This document shows, in pieces, positions 24,170-39,315 of a stretch of 64,000 bases of DNA. The position numbers and the translations under genes were made by a program. The notes below the pieces were generated by a model that saw only the letters and a program-made list of their open reading frames with translations, made no database searches and had not been told where the DNA came from. Source of the stretch: Selaginella tamariscina (lineage: Eukaryota; Streptophyta; Lycopodiopsida; Selaginellales; Selaginellaceae); assembly GCA_003024785.1 (NCBI GenBank), contig PUQB01000196.1, positions 1 through 64,000 on the forward strand. The letters run 5' to 3'. Every line of letters starts with the position of its first letter. Within the stretch, counting starts at the first letter, position 1.

Positions 24170-26803
24170 TTAAACAAAGAAGCAAAAGAGAATCCATACT
24201 CCCCTCAAGACGCATCCCATGACTTCCTCAGACACTTGCTCACTCCCCCCAATCTCCCCAATATTCTCTTCATCCCCCTGGTTTCCCATCAAGCTCGCTA
24301 TATCCCTCCCGTGTGGCATTGCCCCGCTTACTCCCAAGAAATCTCTCGTTAACCCGTGCTCATCCCCTTCTTCACTCTTGGGGACAACCGAAACAAACCC
24401 CTGTAATCCCGTCTCCGCCGTTCTTCCCATATCCAAACTGTTACCATCGTTTACAAGGCTTGTCAAGGGTCCACCTGTTCCCACGTCCCCAAACATGGGA
24501 GGATATGTGTTGATTCCAAACGGACCATACATGGAGTTTGTAAAATCATGCATACTGAAATCTGGTTGCTCCGTCCTTGTTGCTTGTGTTCTCCCCCTGT
24601 TATCTCCTCCCAGTATAACGAGCTCGTATCAAGGCCGAAGCCTCTCAAGAGAGAGCTGTTCCCTGTGGTTGCACCCATCTGTGCTGCCTTCTGGAGAAGC
24701 GCAGTTGCAGACATCTGAGGTGCCTGCTGCTGGCCACCAAAGCTAGTTGACCCGTTACTTGCCGGTGCAGGCACAGTAGCATTGTTACTGCTGGTTAACC
24801 CCATGAGTTCGGAGAACGTCCCACCACCGGCTCCAAACGGACCGGGTACAAGGAAGCCGGAGGAAGTGTCCGAGAATTGGCCAAGGAGTCCTTGCATCCC
24901 CTTCGGTGGGATGAACAAGGGTGCCGGTCCTGCTCCCGAAGGATCCATATGTATGGGCAGCTGTGAAAGCTCGTCCCCTGATTGCATCTGCTGGATCATG
25001 TTCTGGGGAGGACCAGGTCCAGGACCGAGCACGAGCTGTAAACTCTTGGGTGCACCTGGCCATCCTCTACCGAGTAAAGAGAAGTCTTCGTAGTTTCCAC
25101 TTACTCCTGTGTGCTCTGTGTTTTGTGGGTCTAAGCTGCTGCCTGACATGCCTACCCTGTATGGCGAGCTTGGAACTCCCCCTTCGGCTGCTGCTACGTC
25201 CCAGCTGGATTCAGCTGAGGAGCTGCTCCTCCCCCCGGTTTGATTCTCGCACTCTCCTCCGCGAGTGCGTCGCAGAATGCTCTGTGCGTGATGAAACTGT
25301 CCCTCCTGATAATGCAACACGGTGTGTTTGAAGTATGTATATCCGCGTGCATGCATGCAGATATATATTACACACAATAATCATATATATGCTCAAGTTC
25401 GTTTCTATATATAACCTCCAAGTTCTTATCTTAAACCAGTATATACGACCCAATATAGGTATAAACGACTGTACATCATAGATAAGAACTAGAACCTACG
25501 TATTCTATATATATACGAAGTTCTTAGTTGCTTTTACATACATGTACTCTATATATATACATATAATTGTATATGTCTCAAACGTGTGAAATTTTTACTG
25601 ACCTGGGAGAAGAGAGTACCACAGTCACAGCGATACTCACGAGTCCCACAAGTCTTGGAGTGTGCCTTCCAGTCTGATTGCACAGCATACCTCTTGTTGC
25701 ACTTATCACATTTCCACTTCTTCTCCCCATGCTTCCTACAGAAGTTTTCTTGATACCCGTAAGATCTCCAAGAGCCCGAGAAGCATCATGGTGTACGCAC
25801 GACGCCTCTGGGCACACATACACACGCTTTCTTGGCTCCTTGCTCGTTCTCTGTCTGAGCTTCCATGGTAGATTGTGTCCCCTCCTGTGCAACTGCAGAT
25901 TCTGGTCCCTTTGAAATCCTTTCCCGCATATCTCACATACGAATCTGTTGGTTGCCATCAGTGTCTTTGGTGAGAGTGCTATCACTTCCGCATCCGGGTC
26001 TGTAAAAATTGAATAACTGTGTGTGTATGTGTACATGTGATAGTTCATCACTGTAAGTTCATGAACTGTATAACAGAACATATATAAGCATGCTCAACGA
26101 GATTCCGATCCAATCATGCACATATGTGTCCATGATACATCAGAAATATATGCACGCGAGTACGCCCACAGACATATGTGTATATCTGCTATCACTGTAA
26201 TGACCCACTAGAAAGCATGCTCATCATTGTGAGACTGTGAAGCAAGACAAACCTAACAGAAGCATGATGTAACTTCGTATATATGGAAGAATTCATGCCA
26301 GCTTCGTGAGTATGTATATAAGCGCAAGAATTTATCTCTGTATGAACAAGAGAAACAAGAAACATAGGAGAATTCATCACTGTAACACTATGAAAGCCGA
26401 CGAACATGAGGCATGAACAGTTTGAAGATGTTATACGATGGAATTTATGAAGATGAACAGTTTGATGATAAAATTCAGAGAGCCAAGTGATGAAAACCAT
26501 GGGGTTACCTGGTGTTCCTGGCAAATTCCTCTTCTTCTTAGCAGGAGGAGGCTGACCAGCATTCCCGGCTGCAGAAACGCCGGAAGCAGGCTGCTGCGGC
26601 TGTATAGTGGTGCCCGAGCTATCCCCACCTCGGTTGCCCGAAGAAACACTGGCTTCACCAGACGCACTCGTCAAGTTAGATGTTGTCATGGGGAAATTCT
26701 CCTCCTGTACCTGTTCTTCCTGCAGTAGCCTCTTCTTAGACGAGCAATTCTGTGTGCCCGTCACCGAATTGCTCATAAGCAGGCTAACAAAATCCGGTGG
26801 CAT
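24170..26803 (-). CDS. IDD/BIRD-family C2H2 zinc-finger transcription factor, interrupted by several 1-nt indels
   Basis: Minus strand, three exons: 26509-26803, 25603-25999, and 25305 down to about 24170. The start at 26803 (MPPDFVSLLMSN) precedes a Ser/Gln-rich leader and the nuclear signal KKKRNLPG. The ID domain follows: finger 1 CEICGKGFQRDQNLQLHRR, finger 2 starting CPEASCVHHDASRALG, then two C2HC fingers. The C-terminus has MSATALLQKAAQMGAT and LTRDFLG, the family's two hallmark motifs. IDD proteins bind DNA in the nucleus and often pair with GRAS/DELLA factors. Reading the whole family sequence needs frame changes near 25750 (one base short before finger 3), near 25609 (one extra C at the exon 2 end), near 25232 (six Cs where seven fit) and near 24590. 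Indel noise is more likely than four separate inactivations, but a pseudogene is possible. The open frame upstream of the start is probably 5' UTR. Confidence 0.88.
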
Positions 26804-27004
26804 CCCATAAACATCCAGACGATCACACACAAGATACGAACACTGTGACTGTTCTTCTGCAGTCCTTGTTTCTTCACAAGCACACCATTTCCTGTCGAAC
26901 TCCTGAATTCCTCCTTTGTGAAGAAAACAGTACACAGAACCAATGGGACAATGAATCAGTCCCCACCTGCACTGTCCACACTCCCGTTTGGATCCATCCC
27001 CCAT

Positions 27005-29091
27005 ATGATTGAGAAGAAAATTTTGCTAAGTATCTGCGCATACCACCATGGAAATCTCAAGCACCCACAAGACAAAACACGAGATTTAAGGGGCTCGATC
27101 AAGGAGAGCAGCCTTTTCAGAATGAAGGATGAGAAGGGAAAAAATGGGACCACAAATGTAAAACCAAGGAACAGTAGAGATGTGTCCGTCAGACAGACAT
27201 GTGTGTATAGTGTAAGGCGTATACAGAGCGAATACGGAGAGAGATCTCTCGGGACCACTGTGAAGTGGGCGTTTTGGACACCCGAAAGAGAGTGTCCAGC
27301 GGAGCAAAAAGAAAAGAAAAGCTTTGTCAAAGGGACCACATCACTAATTACTACCAAGTAGTTCTACCCCTTCTCTTCTTCTACGATTATGACCCCGAGA
27401 ATGAACTATTTGGGATAATTTCTTGCGTGTGTGTTATTAAACTACTCTGTTAAACATGCTCTTTTCCCAACGCTGTGAACAGTAATGCCACATTATGAGT
27501 CTCGAGCTCGGATCTGCCTCCCATTTAACTATTCTCCGGTCAATACACGCAAGTGACGAGACAGAACAGTGGCTCGATGATGCATTGGGTCGTCGCCAAA
27601 TGATGAACTGAGTACAGATTCCGATACCCTTTGCCCTTATTTCTCAATCCACATGTCGATCGGATGACAATTTCACTACCCGGAATCCGCACATAATTCA
27701 TGTGAGGCCTGAACAAAAGGTTTAAGGGTTTAACTACTGAGAAAAGGGGGAAAAGGGTATTTGACTGCCCTTTTGCCCTTTTGCCCTTTTGGTTATCCAA
27801 TTCAAAGCTCACGGGTTGACTAGTGGAGGGAAATATGAATGAAAACACGGCGGCTGCAGAGATAAGTATTTTTAGGGTTCTAATTTTAAGTGTATTTATG
27901 TGTATTTGCACGCTTTGGCCGCACCAGATACGATTCCAATCGGTCAATCACGCAATATATTCAGTCGTTCAGCCAAATGTGGTAAGACAACCACTACTAC
28001 TGGAAGATTTCCTTGTATTAACTAATAAAGAATACTAATAATTCATACTGCGAACTGCAATGTGTGTAGCCCTTTGTTGAGGAGTTACTCAACAAAATAG
28101 TAACATGCCTGACACCGAGAATCCGGCTTAAACAGAAATACAGAATGTGCCCCCTTAGAGCCGCCTTAATTCCCTTAAACAACCCCTCTTAACCTCCTTG
28201 CATTTACTATATGGTGTTCGTATATAGTTTATTTAATTCACATATATGCACGCAAGCATTGCTTACAAGCTTACACATATACGAACATCTCTTGAACATT
28301 TCAGAGGTGCTTGTGTTGTGAGCTTCTGCAAAAAGCAGCCTGACTATATTCATTTATAGAGTGTGCTCCTTAAGTACTTTAGACTTCAGCCCTAGAAAAG
28401 GTGGCGGAATTAGGACCTGTTGCGTGTTTACTAAGGAATTGCGGGAATATTGACTAGACTATGTCATGTAATAGGTCTGTTTACTTGACTTAGAGCAAAA
28501 GGTTGCATGCCGTGTTGACGCACACACACGCTCACGTGTATATGTAAGGGTGTAACTAGGGTTGTTTTACACATTGGAAATGTCATGCATGGGGATGATA
28601 AGGAAATGAATGGCACATCATGGCACATGGGGTAGTCCGCTGGAAAACGAATTTCTTATATATTTTGAAGGGGTTAGAAAGAGACGTATACAAAAGGGTG
28701 TGGTGGATCATCACATCATGATAACATGTAAAGGTTTATTCTGTACATTTTTTGCATTGTTTTTATAACCCCTGTGTTTGAAAAGCATAAAACTATATAT
28801 AAAAAGAATATAAACTTTATTACTAAAACCATGTAAAAAATTCTAAACACGTAATATTCAGTCATCCTCGTTCGTCCTGTCCAAGTACACTTCACAGTGT
28901 TGATCCTCTTCTTAGACGAAATCTCTGGTACGCCTCTACTAAAAGTCTTTTACAAATACACGACTATTCACGTAATGGGACCCAAACCTTTAATCTTTTT
29001 AACTACCCTTCATGTATTATTATTATTAAACATTTGTTTACAATTTCCTCTCATGCACGTACTTGGAATTGTATATTGACATCTATAGTGC

Positions 29092-29122
<31 letters not shown>

Positions 29123-32100
29123 TAGAGAGAGAGAGAGAGAGAGATGTACACATGCAAAATATTGTGAGGTTGCTTGAGGACAAAAGAGATGATATGATCT
29201 TCCTACGAGATGTCGTTAAAGCTTTGTACCAAACAAATGATTGACAATGGGGGTGTTGTTTTGTACGTAGACAACTTATATACGTATAATTGTCATTAAT
29301 TAAGGAAAGTATGGAGATTAAGGTAAAACGACTGACTACCAACATATTCTAAGAGTGTTAAATTATACGAGTTAATGAAAGATATATATGACAAGTCCAT
29401 GTGATTTCAAATCCAGATCACATGAATCCGTGACGACAATGTTTAGTGTATTTTATGTACTGACCCCAACCCTTCAGATTCCACGAATACAAATTTATAT
29501 ATATTTATACATACATACATATATATATATATATAATACATTCCTTTATGATTTGCTGGCAACTTGACGTAACATGCACGACGATAGACAATGAAAGACA
29601 ACATGTTCATACAAGCAAATACAAGTCTTATCCTCAATACAGGTCATCACGTCAACTTTTGGACGTTACCATGCTTCAAACTTATTTGGAGTTCAATCTT
29701 TAACTTTACTATATAGTTAGTCAACCTGTGTTTTACCTAGTTAAGTTATGTAGCAGACCATTAAGAACTCCCTCGGTTGTGTTGCAATATATGAAGTCTT
29801 TCATTTATTGTATAATTGTCAAACTAGGTAATATACTGTTAAATAGTGTGTTAATGGTGTTGCCAAGGTAAATGCAGAACTAAGAGAGAAGCTTCTATCA
29901 TGGGGCTTCCCCACTTTCTATATATCCCGAAGTTTACCTTCTTCTCTCTCTCTCTCTCTGCGTGCGTGCGTGTGATTGTCTATATCAACAGATACCATCG
30001 GTCGATAAGGCTAGGCAACTTCGAGTATAAAGGTAATAGTGAATCTCTTTTCCTCTAACACCGGTACTCTTTGTTAATGCCTGTTACTGACATTGAAATA
30101 TATGTGTGTTATGTATATACAGACATATATACGTATTATCTGGCGATGATAATAGACAAGCAGGAACAGCCTTATGGTGAAATGGACGTGGGTAAAAACA
30201 ATAACTAAAAGCTTTGAATACTTGTACTTAGGCTTGAAACAGACAAAGCTGCGATAATAATGCTAATTCATGTTCAGAAGATTCTCTACTCACACACATA
30301 TATACCATATATACATTAGATGAACATGACCAACAACAGACCCAATTCATGGGCCAACAATTAAGGAAGCTTGAAATCAGAAACATACACATACATATCG
30401 CAATCATAAGTCTTTGGGTGTTTTTGTTGTTTAGTGGCGTGTGTGTATTCGTGGCAATGTGTGTGCGTGTGTATATATGCATCTATCAAAGGAGCAGTAT
30501 GAACAGGAGGCACAGTGCCAATACTTTTTCATATATAAATTCAAAGACAGTATAGTTGGTGAGGCAAGAATGGACCATGGGTCCACGTCACTGCCAGATA
30601 TACAAGGGATGATTTCATGCCTATTAGCTGTAATTTATACAATTTGTTAAATATAATGGACAATGACATAATATGTATACACATATATCCTGTGTGAATG
30701 TAAGAAATTACTTCATTATGTTACTACTAATCATGCGATTTAAATATTAGTAAATTGTAAAAGGAGTCAGCCATCGCATGTGCTTACAAACATTGGAACA
30801 ACGTTACTGCTTGAAAGTGATGAAAATGTCCAGGATATTAAAAGGGTATATTAAGATGCTTATTAATTACCTTTGTTAAACACTATGCAGAATTGTACTG
30901 CTACTAAACTTACGAGTAATTATGTGATTTCTATTAATTTATTCATATAGTGGAGTGGGAATTGAACGCAGGCCCACTTGGGCGTGTAGCACACAATTAA
31001 ATTATACCTAGGTATATATATACCTAGAGCAGTAGTATGCTACATGTATGACCGAGCAGAAAGAATTGAATGTGGTGCAGAAGCACAGAAGCTCACGTGC
31101 ACAATCTGGAGCGAAAGGACTGAGGGAGACAAAGACAAGCGTTTGCATAAATGGCAGTGAAGCATGTGAGGAAAACGGGATGATATGAATGAATCTAAAT
31201 TAGAACAAGGAATAGAAATTGCACCTCTTATTTTAGTGCGTAGAAGTTAGGAAGAGACAAAGGGATAGATATAACTAACTCAGACTAGCCAAACACACAT
31301 AACAGGGTTGTTAGAATGCTGTTCATGTGTACTCTTTCTGTATACGTACATCGAACTATTTGTAACTAGAAATATCGTGTGATTCATTGGTTGGATGGTT
31401 GATGTTAGGTGACTAGTTCTCTCTCTCTCTCTCTCTCTTTAATATAAAACTGCAGTTTGTTTTATATACTTTTTGCAATTCAACACTAAGAATGAACTGC
31501 ATTTAACGTCCCTTTATAACAAATATACTCACTTATAAACCCAGGATTCTCGGCAGCAGATACTCCAAAAATATCAATAGTTATCCTATATAACGTCGTT
31601 TGAATAGGAACTATCACAAGTATAACAAGCGTACTTAAGTAAACAATCCTTATCTTTAACATTTATAAACAAATCATTTGGTAGACAAAGGATTCTTCGG
31701 CGGACCCTCTGCTTGCGTTCTGTGGGCCACTTGTAAGTCGGTTTCAGCCTTGGACAGGGAGAAATCAGTCTCTCAGTATAACTTGTTTGCTATATATGTA
31801 TATTAAATTATATGTTTGAAACTGTGCGCGTGTGTGTGTGTGTGTGAAGATTACAGTCTCAATCAATCACAACAATAATGCGTGCACCAAACAAGAAGAT
31901 CCCGAGGGACTTCATACAGATGTGAAACAAAGCTTGTTCATAGTAAGCTTGTATATATATAAATTTTTAATTCAGGATTCTACGTACCGCCTCTCAGATT
32001 TCATGAAAAGTCTACTATGTAAGAATTTAATCTATCTATTTATTTATTTATATAGCTTAGCTATATTTGAATCAACAGAGACATGTTCCCTTTTACCCTT

Positions 32101-32817
32101 GTGCATGCAGAAAAGTTGGTCTCTGGCAAAAGCTCCGTGTTCCAGGTGGGATGTGAAAACAGCTGAAAATATGTAAATAAGAACAATAGTTTAATTAAAT
32201 TTCCATACGGATCCATAACTGAGGAACACCGATTTACAGCAACATTCTTTAACAAATCGTAAACATGACAGTGAAAGCTTACGATCACGGATCATACAGA
32301 AAAGCCCTAATATTATATAATTACTACCATGTACGTGAAAACACTTTTCGATTTCACTCTATACGTGTTTTATAATACTTTCAATGAATTCGAGGCAAAT
32401 ACTGTGTTAAACACATGTTTGTCTTGGGCAAACCTCTGCAGTTTAACATTTGTTATGTACGTCAAAGCTACGATAACACATATGTACGTACGTGACGTGC
32501 ATACACACACAGATGTAGTAGTATTGTTTAAAGTCGTGTGTCGGCGACAGTAAGGACATATAACACACACGTACACACATGCTCACACACATATAATGTA
32601 TGTGTGTACTTGTCAGAAGCTTTCGCTTTCTAGTTTTCCACAAATCTATATTATTTTAAAAAACTTTGGATTTTAACATTAGAAAATCACAAGAAATGGC
32701 GGAATGCAGCATTATTGGAGTGTGAACAGAGCCTACCCCAGTCTACGACAAGAACAGGGAAACAGTACTGCTCCTTTTTGTTTGTATATGAGCTTTCTCT
32801 TTCCTGTGGGAAAATTT

Positions 32818-32853
<36 letters not shown>

Positions 32854-35800
32854 GTTTATATATTTAGTTTTGCTAACACATGCTGCAATTCAAAATTAGG
32901 GTTACCATTTTCAATTTTGTTTTTATTTAGAGGGAAACCTGTATCAGGTTGGTGGTGTGCTCTGGCAATGCCATACGTGGTGCAGATGAGCTTTCCTTTC
33001 TCGGTTAGACTCTAAGTTCCATAATCAAGCGCGATTCGCATTCAAAAACTGCTCAATCATTAAAAATAATTAGCAATCATTAAATTCCAGATTTTAAATT
33101 ATTTCAAAGACAAAAATTACATTATTAAAATTTAAACTTTTGACTAAAATAGCAAAAACTTGATGGTTTCTAATATATATTAACTAGTTATCATTTAAAT
33201 GAAGATAACTCCCCAACACACACACACACACACACAAGAATAAGCATATCTATATGGGTCTTCATCACCCTGCAAAACACACACACACACGCATCATTGC
33301 ATGCATCTTTCTGCAGAAGCTACAACTTGCTATTTAGAAAGTGATATATAATACTACATACATATCATTGGTGTTAAATTACTGCCTTGAGGAAGGGACT
33401 ATTAGCAATATAGCAGTAGAAAAATATCTTCATTTACTAATAAACTATGTATATATCGATATATATATATGTGTGCAGATGACATGTGTTGTGTATAAAA
33501 TATATATTTCATTTATTTTGAATGGAATGATACGTTCCTGCCCACAAGTCACCATCATTAAGAGAATGACCCCACTTTTGCTGTCACCATGCACTCTATT
33601 TAGCAGATATTAAACTTCTTTTGAACTGTTTCATGCCGTGAATCCTTGTTCATAACCTATACTTACATATACGCGCACGCACACACATGTGTGTGTATCA
33701 TGTGTTATACAGTACATTTATACAAAAATATAGCTTAATTAAAAATCATTTTATTTGTAATCTAGCTGTACGATCGACCTGGCACGTTAGAAATAAAAAG
33801 GAGAAAGAGCACACGACTAATCTGCATCAATCATGACAATATAAAAAAAAAAAACGGTACAAAACGGAGAATATTCTTTGAGCATCTTCTTATCTTTGAC
33901 TAGTCTGGTCAATGGTAGCAATCCTGTTTAAACATATATGAAATACGCACACATATACACATATACACATTTATGTGTATGATAGAAAGACGACGAGCAT
34001 TGTTCTAACGTCACAATCTTACATGCCTGACCCAAGAATATGGTCGATTGCTTATATTTTTAAATAGTGCAAAAGGCCAAGGAGTTCAAAGACGACATGG
34101 ATGAACATGTTTTGTTTCTACTATGTTCTTCAACAAAACACACACCAGTGTGTATGTATTATACAAAGACAAAACAGCGTGGGTGTTATTTGATTGTTTT
34201 TCTCGTACGTACTATCCATAGAGGAAGGGAAACATCCAAATTTTAGTAAATTAATAATTTAGAGTATTCAATTTTTAGAACTCTTATGTAAGTTGATTGA
34301 GGCATATGAACCAATAAAGGTGGTATCATGCATCTCTTGAGCTTCTAGAACTCGCTAAACTTAATATATAAAATAGTTTATTTGGTTGCCTGTTAAAAGA
34401 AATCTCTTGGAAGGTCAAGATTCATCTTACCTGACTATGCCATTACAAACACTTCAAACAACATAACAGTGTCGTTTGAAAGCTTCTCAAGGATCTCCAA
34501 ATGCAAAAGATTCCTACAGTATGCTTTATAATTAATCTTCGGTTGGCACCAAATCCATGAAGAAGCCATACCAACTTCTAGGACACACGCGCACACACGC
34601 GCCGCGCGCGCACGCAGAGAAATGCTTGTTAGGCAGACTAGATAATACTGACCGTATATGTCATATACTTCATGTAAACCCTGTATTAGTAGGTTTTTGT
34701 GCAGAAACTGAAACTTACGACGGAATTAGTGTCCATTCTGGACAAGTACATCGGCAGTTTAATTAATAAAACGCTGTGTGTGCTCTCAGGTATATTATAG
34801 ACACTTGTGTATGTATACATAGATCTCTTAAATGCACAGATATGTTTCTGTGCAAGCACTGTGTACGTGAATCAATCCACTATTCAAGGCTTCTGTGATG
34901 GAGTACCAACTTGAGAAAATTCCATTATACAATCTCCTCTTTATATTAATTATATTTATTTAAACCTTGATAAGTTAGCAAATACTAAAAACCAATGATA
35001 TGCTGTAATCGTGTGTGTAGTGCTAATAGATTACCGGAGCACAAGGCAAATGTTTTTACCAAATGAAACTAAACATTACCAGGCATGTTACCATCATGCA
35101 CATAAACAAACAACAAACACCCCCAAGAATGATCATAATACACACATTGTGTATATGTAACAATGGGTAGCAATCCTACACAGGCACAAACAAATAATTA
35201 GGGTCACTTTATATTTTGTTTGCAACTATACTGTAGAGGCCACCCAGCAAGAAAATGGACCTAAGAGCCATGCAGATAATACTGAAGTATAGGCAACTAG
35301 AGGTAGAGAGCTGTTCAGAGAATATTGTACAGCTTAATTTATGGTGGTACATGACTCATTGAAACTTTTTACAAAATCATATCTTAGCAGTAATGGTAAT
35401 AATGAATGTGTTCTTCTTACTATATAAATGAAAGTTTTATATAGCAAATGGCTCTCTCTCTCACACACAGACACAGGCAAATGTGCATGTTTGTATATCT
35501 ACATGCACATTACATATGCAAACATAAATATATCAATCACAAAACAATACTTCACAAAGCTTGCTAGTTAGTACAAAAGCATTTGTATGCTATTATAGAT
35601 TGCAGTGAATAGCCTAACCCAAAACATTGATGACTTCATATGCCTGAGTTATGAATTCTGTATGTGATTTATATATCCGTCTATAACACACACACGCAGG
35701 ACATGAATACATATACCATGAACAATGACACACATGATTATGTATTGGTACTTACATCAAAAGTTAACAGTAATTTTTGTTGCGTTTTGTTAAGTTCTGT

Positions 35801-35900
35801 TGTCGAATTAAGACATATTTTCACCAAGATGCAATATATATATATATACAGAGTTCAAACATCATATAATACAGTATATACGACTTAGTATACAAGCATG
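27005..35900. other. Gene-poor region, no supported gene
   Basis: Nearly 9 kb of AT-rich DNA. Near 27765-27790 a gcccttttgcccttttg stutter occurs. Compound (GT)n(GA)n lies at 29091-29145, (CT)n near 29943 and 31418, and (TA)n at 32818-32852. A CG-alternating tract near 34582-34614 (cgcgccgcgcgcgcacgc) could adopt Z-form. All open frames are short, lack splice support and show no protein-like composition. The IDD 5' UTR probably occupies the left few hundred bases. Confidence 0.55.
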
Positions 35901-37400
35901 AGTGCGGCGAGATGAGGTGAGTTGCAGTGAGGTGAGTTGGTGAGTTCAGTAGTCTTGTCAAAAGAAGTTTACAACAGTCAAAGTCAACTAAGGCGGCAAA
36001 CTTGAACTAAAGGAGAAGGCAAAGGTTCACGGCCAACTCAAGTTGGGTTCATGATGAACCAATGTTGGCTTTGCGGCAAACCAATTGAGTCCTTAAAAGC
36101 TCATGTAGATACACACACTGTGTTAATCTGGAGAGGATACTTCAATTAAGTTCACTGCAAACCAATCACGATTTTGTAAAGTACGGATAGCCACAAAAAA
36201 CGTGTTAATAGTAATATGTATACGTTTGCAGTGAACAAATGAGTTTTCTATAAGGTTCTTGTAGCAAACACACAATGTGTTACTCGTAAACGGAATCCAT
36301 ATGTAGTTTGCTACAAACTAGTGTTTCCTGTAGCATTAGACATTGTGTCAGTCGGGGAAGAGTTGTTTTGAGCAGCTTGATTGCTTTATCTTTTGCAAAC
36401 CGACGCACTTTTAGGATGAAAGCGTGGATTCATCGCTATTATTCCTTTTTAAACAAAGAACTCCCAGTCAATATAGGATATTTAACGGTTCCTACCTTTT
36501 GAAGTTTCATCACATCAGACTCATGATCATGTGAGGACATTCAATGTATTTAGAATGCATGCCTATGATTATCAATGCAAGTGTGCAGTGTTTATTGTGT
36601 TGGCACGTGCTCATAGACACCAACACTTTGTATTTGTGCATTCCTATGTTGTTAGAAACGTCTAGTAAACCTCATAGAGAAGAAATTTAGAAAATATCCT
36701 TTTGCAGTACCAAGGCTAGTGAAGGATACTTACACTAAGCAACACAATATTAATGTAGTTTTATGGGAGCCATCACTTGCCTAGGGATTTAGTGTCCTTC
36801 TTTTTGAATAGAAAGCATTAAATGATCATCGTTAGAAAAGCACATTTAATATCATAATTTTTATTACGACTCTTCTTTACTTTGGACGTTGACTGTTGTT
36901 ACCTATTGTACTATATTGATGAACCCTAGATGTAACAAGAAACAAGCTTATTTAGTGTACTTGAGTATCCAATTGGGTGTTATTAGGTATTTACAGAAAA
37001 CTTTAAACAAAACTAAATTTACCTTCTAGAAAACTCATTTCAAATTTTAAAATTCCAATTAGGTTTTTTAGTTAATGTAGATAATTTTGATATGTTAAAT
37101 AGGGTTATAAGCACCCCTAGGGTTTCTCTAACCCTCATCCTAAATCCCCACCATTTCGAGTAGGGTTTAAGTGTGAGAGTTAAGTTAATTAACATTCACT
37201 AAAGGGATTGGCATTACTTACATATATGGGAAAAGAGGGGGCTCTGTCACATAAATAAGGTAGTCTAAGAGTATATAGAGTGAAGGTTCTTTGGGTTCAC
37301 GATTGAGTTCATTACTTTTCTCCTGGTGCAAGCTTTAGCTTATGTCGTTAAGGCATAACCCTTTATTATGCTACCTCAACTTTTAATAATAAGGTTATGT
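35901..37400. other. Possible eroded repeat, no gene
   Basis: Composition is less AT-rich than the neighbours, with internal similarity (gtttgcagtgaacaaa, cactgcaaaccaa and gtttgctacaaactag phrases between 36150 and 36330). This could be an old LTR or other element, but no termini are visible. Confidence 0.3.
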
Positions 37401-38260
37401 CCCATCTTTAGGGTAACCTACCCTTAACGTTAGTAAATTCATACATAAGGTCTTGTCAAACTACACGTTCCAAGAGTCAAACATTGAGGCATGTCTCCAA
37501 CCTCCTTAAGCTAAAAAACATTAAGCTAAGAGCAAGCACTTATATCTAAGCAAGACACATTCATGTCCTTGTTTAATTGTGGGTGTGATCTTGACTAACA
37601 TGGTTTCTTTATCAAGTTCTTGAGGGATCTTATATTGGTGCAACTCTTGATTTTAAGAAGCTATGACATGATAATCATATTTGGGAAACAGTGTTAATGC
37701 TTAAAACACATCTTTTAGGGAAGTTAATGCCAAAGAGTTAATACTTTAGTAAGCAAACGTACTTGTGCTCACATCATGGTACTAACAATTAAAGGGAAGT
37801 TAGGTCTCATAACTAGGTGTGCTTTTGGCACACTTGGCTAGAGGGTGTTTTTTTTAGGATTCAGGGGTTTAACAACCTAAGCTCATTAGTACATTGTAAA
37901 GTTGTGTACTTAAGGTTTTATCCAAACCTAGCCTTTGGGAGTTTACTTAATAAAACACTTATGTTCACATACAGTGCACACTCATGTCCTTCCTAAGTAT
38001 TAGTCCTAGGCCTAGGGTATAACTTGGCCACTCAAACCCTTATGGGTTAGTCATGGTTCAAACTCCTTGTCACTCTATAGGCTGAATAAGAGTGATTCCT
38101 CATGGGTAAGTGATGATGCCTTAACTCTGCCAAGAGGGTATGTGAGAGACATATCCTTTAATAAGGTTAGGGCATGAGCATGTCTATATCTATTGGGGAC
38201 ATTATCCTAAAGTCTAGTTAAGGTTTAAGGGGACTTAGACTAGGGTTCTAGATCCAAATG
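37400..38260 (+). repeat. Dispersed repeat R1, copy 2
   Basis: This is homologous to copy 1 (1-640) from about 37840 (tccaaacctagcctttggga, gtgattcctcatgggtaag). It is homologous to the reverse complement of 46.05-46.64 kb from about 37550 (tgtccttgtttaattgtggg, ctcataactaggtgtgcttt). It is the longest visible copy. No terminal repeats or open frame are seen. Confidence 0.65.
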
Positions 38261-38845
38261 AAGCCATCACTAACCACCATCCATGTACTTTAATCCTCCC
38301 CTTTCTCTCCACTTGATCTCCACTTCCACCTACCTAGTCTTCACCTCCTTGCTCAACCACTTCTTCTCGTCTAAAACACTGTTCTTGAACTAATCACTAG
38401 CTTGCCATCAACATCTACTTCATGTTCCACAATTGGCTTAGATGTCTGCAAGGTCGTCCATCACCTTATGAATTTCTTTCAAGCTTGGAAATTTAGATTG
38501 TGATGGATGGACCTAGCAAAAGCAACTAAAGTCCTCTTGAGTTGCTTGCATATATTTGAAAGAACAGAAAACCACCCTAGACCTCAATAATTCGTGCACC
38601 ATCTCTCAAAATCTATTACATCCTGCATAACAACAAAAATTGGCCAACAAGAGTCAGTGTATGTTCAAACGAGAAGGATTTTCCAATAAGCAACCAAACA
38701 CCACCAACAAAGCCAAACCCAGCAACACGACCGAACCAAACTTCTATGTCATATATATGTGTGCATTACACACACACATATTGAATGATTGATTCTGTGA
38801 ATATATGCTCAAAAACACCAAAAATATAGATAGATAGATAGATAG

Positions 38846-39315
38846 GGAATTGATATTGCCACCACACCACATAGCAATTCACACTACACTAGACCATGTG
38901 GTACACTGCGAATTCTACATGTTTACCATGTTGCTCCATGCCACAAGATCAAACGTTGACCGTGGCTGGGTGTTAGTGCTATCACTCCTGTGCTGTTCTT
39001 AAAATGTTCTTGATGCTAGAGTGTGTTGTCTTAGCAAGTTTACAAGTTGTGTGTGGTGGTTGCGCAGCACCATGCAGCACATCGTGGGTGGGGAAGTGGA
39101 TTTATATGCGAATCGAAACAAAGAAAATTTGGGATTGTTGCGATCCACCAAGAAAGGATTAGCCATTAGGCATCTTCCCTACGCAGTCCCTACTCAATTG
39201 TAGTCAACCGTGAAGAGATTTGCATAATCCATGTAAACGATAGCCATTGGCAGGTCGGCCAGCTGCGCACCAATTGTTGTAGTGTACCATGTGGTGTGAT
39301 GGCAATCTCAATTCC
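38846..39315. mobile_element. Foldback/MITE-like element, 470 bp
   Basis: The left end ggaattgatattgccaccac (38846-38872) and the right end (39289-39315) are near-perfect inverted repeats, about 25 of 27 bases matching, and the arms show weaker complementarity further in (accatgtggtacac on both sides). The interior has no credible gene. No target-site duplication is clear, because both flanks are (TAGA)n/(TA)n-rich, so the superfamily is undetermined. Confidence 0.6.

Noticed and set aside
26804-27004. Longer N-terminus for the IDD protein (start near 27004)
   Set aside because: The extra residues are unlike IDD leaders and are better explained as an open 5' UTR. The start at 26803 fits the family length.
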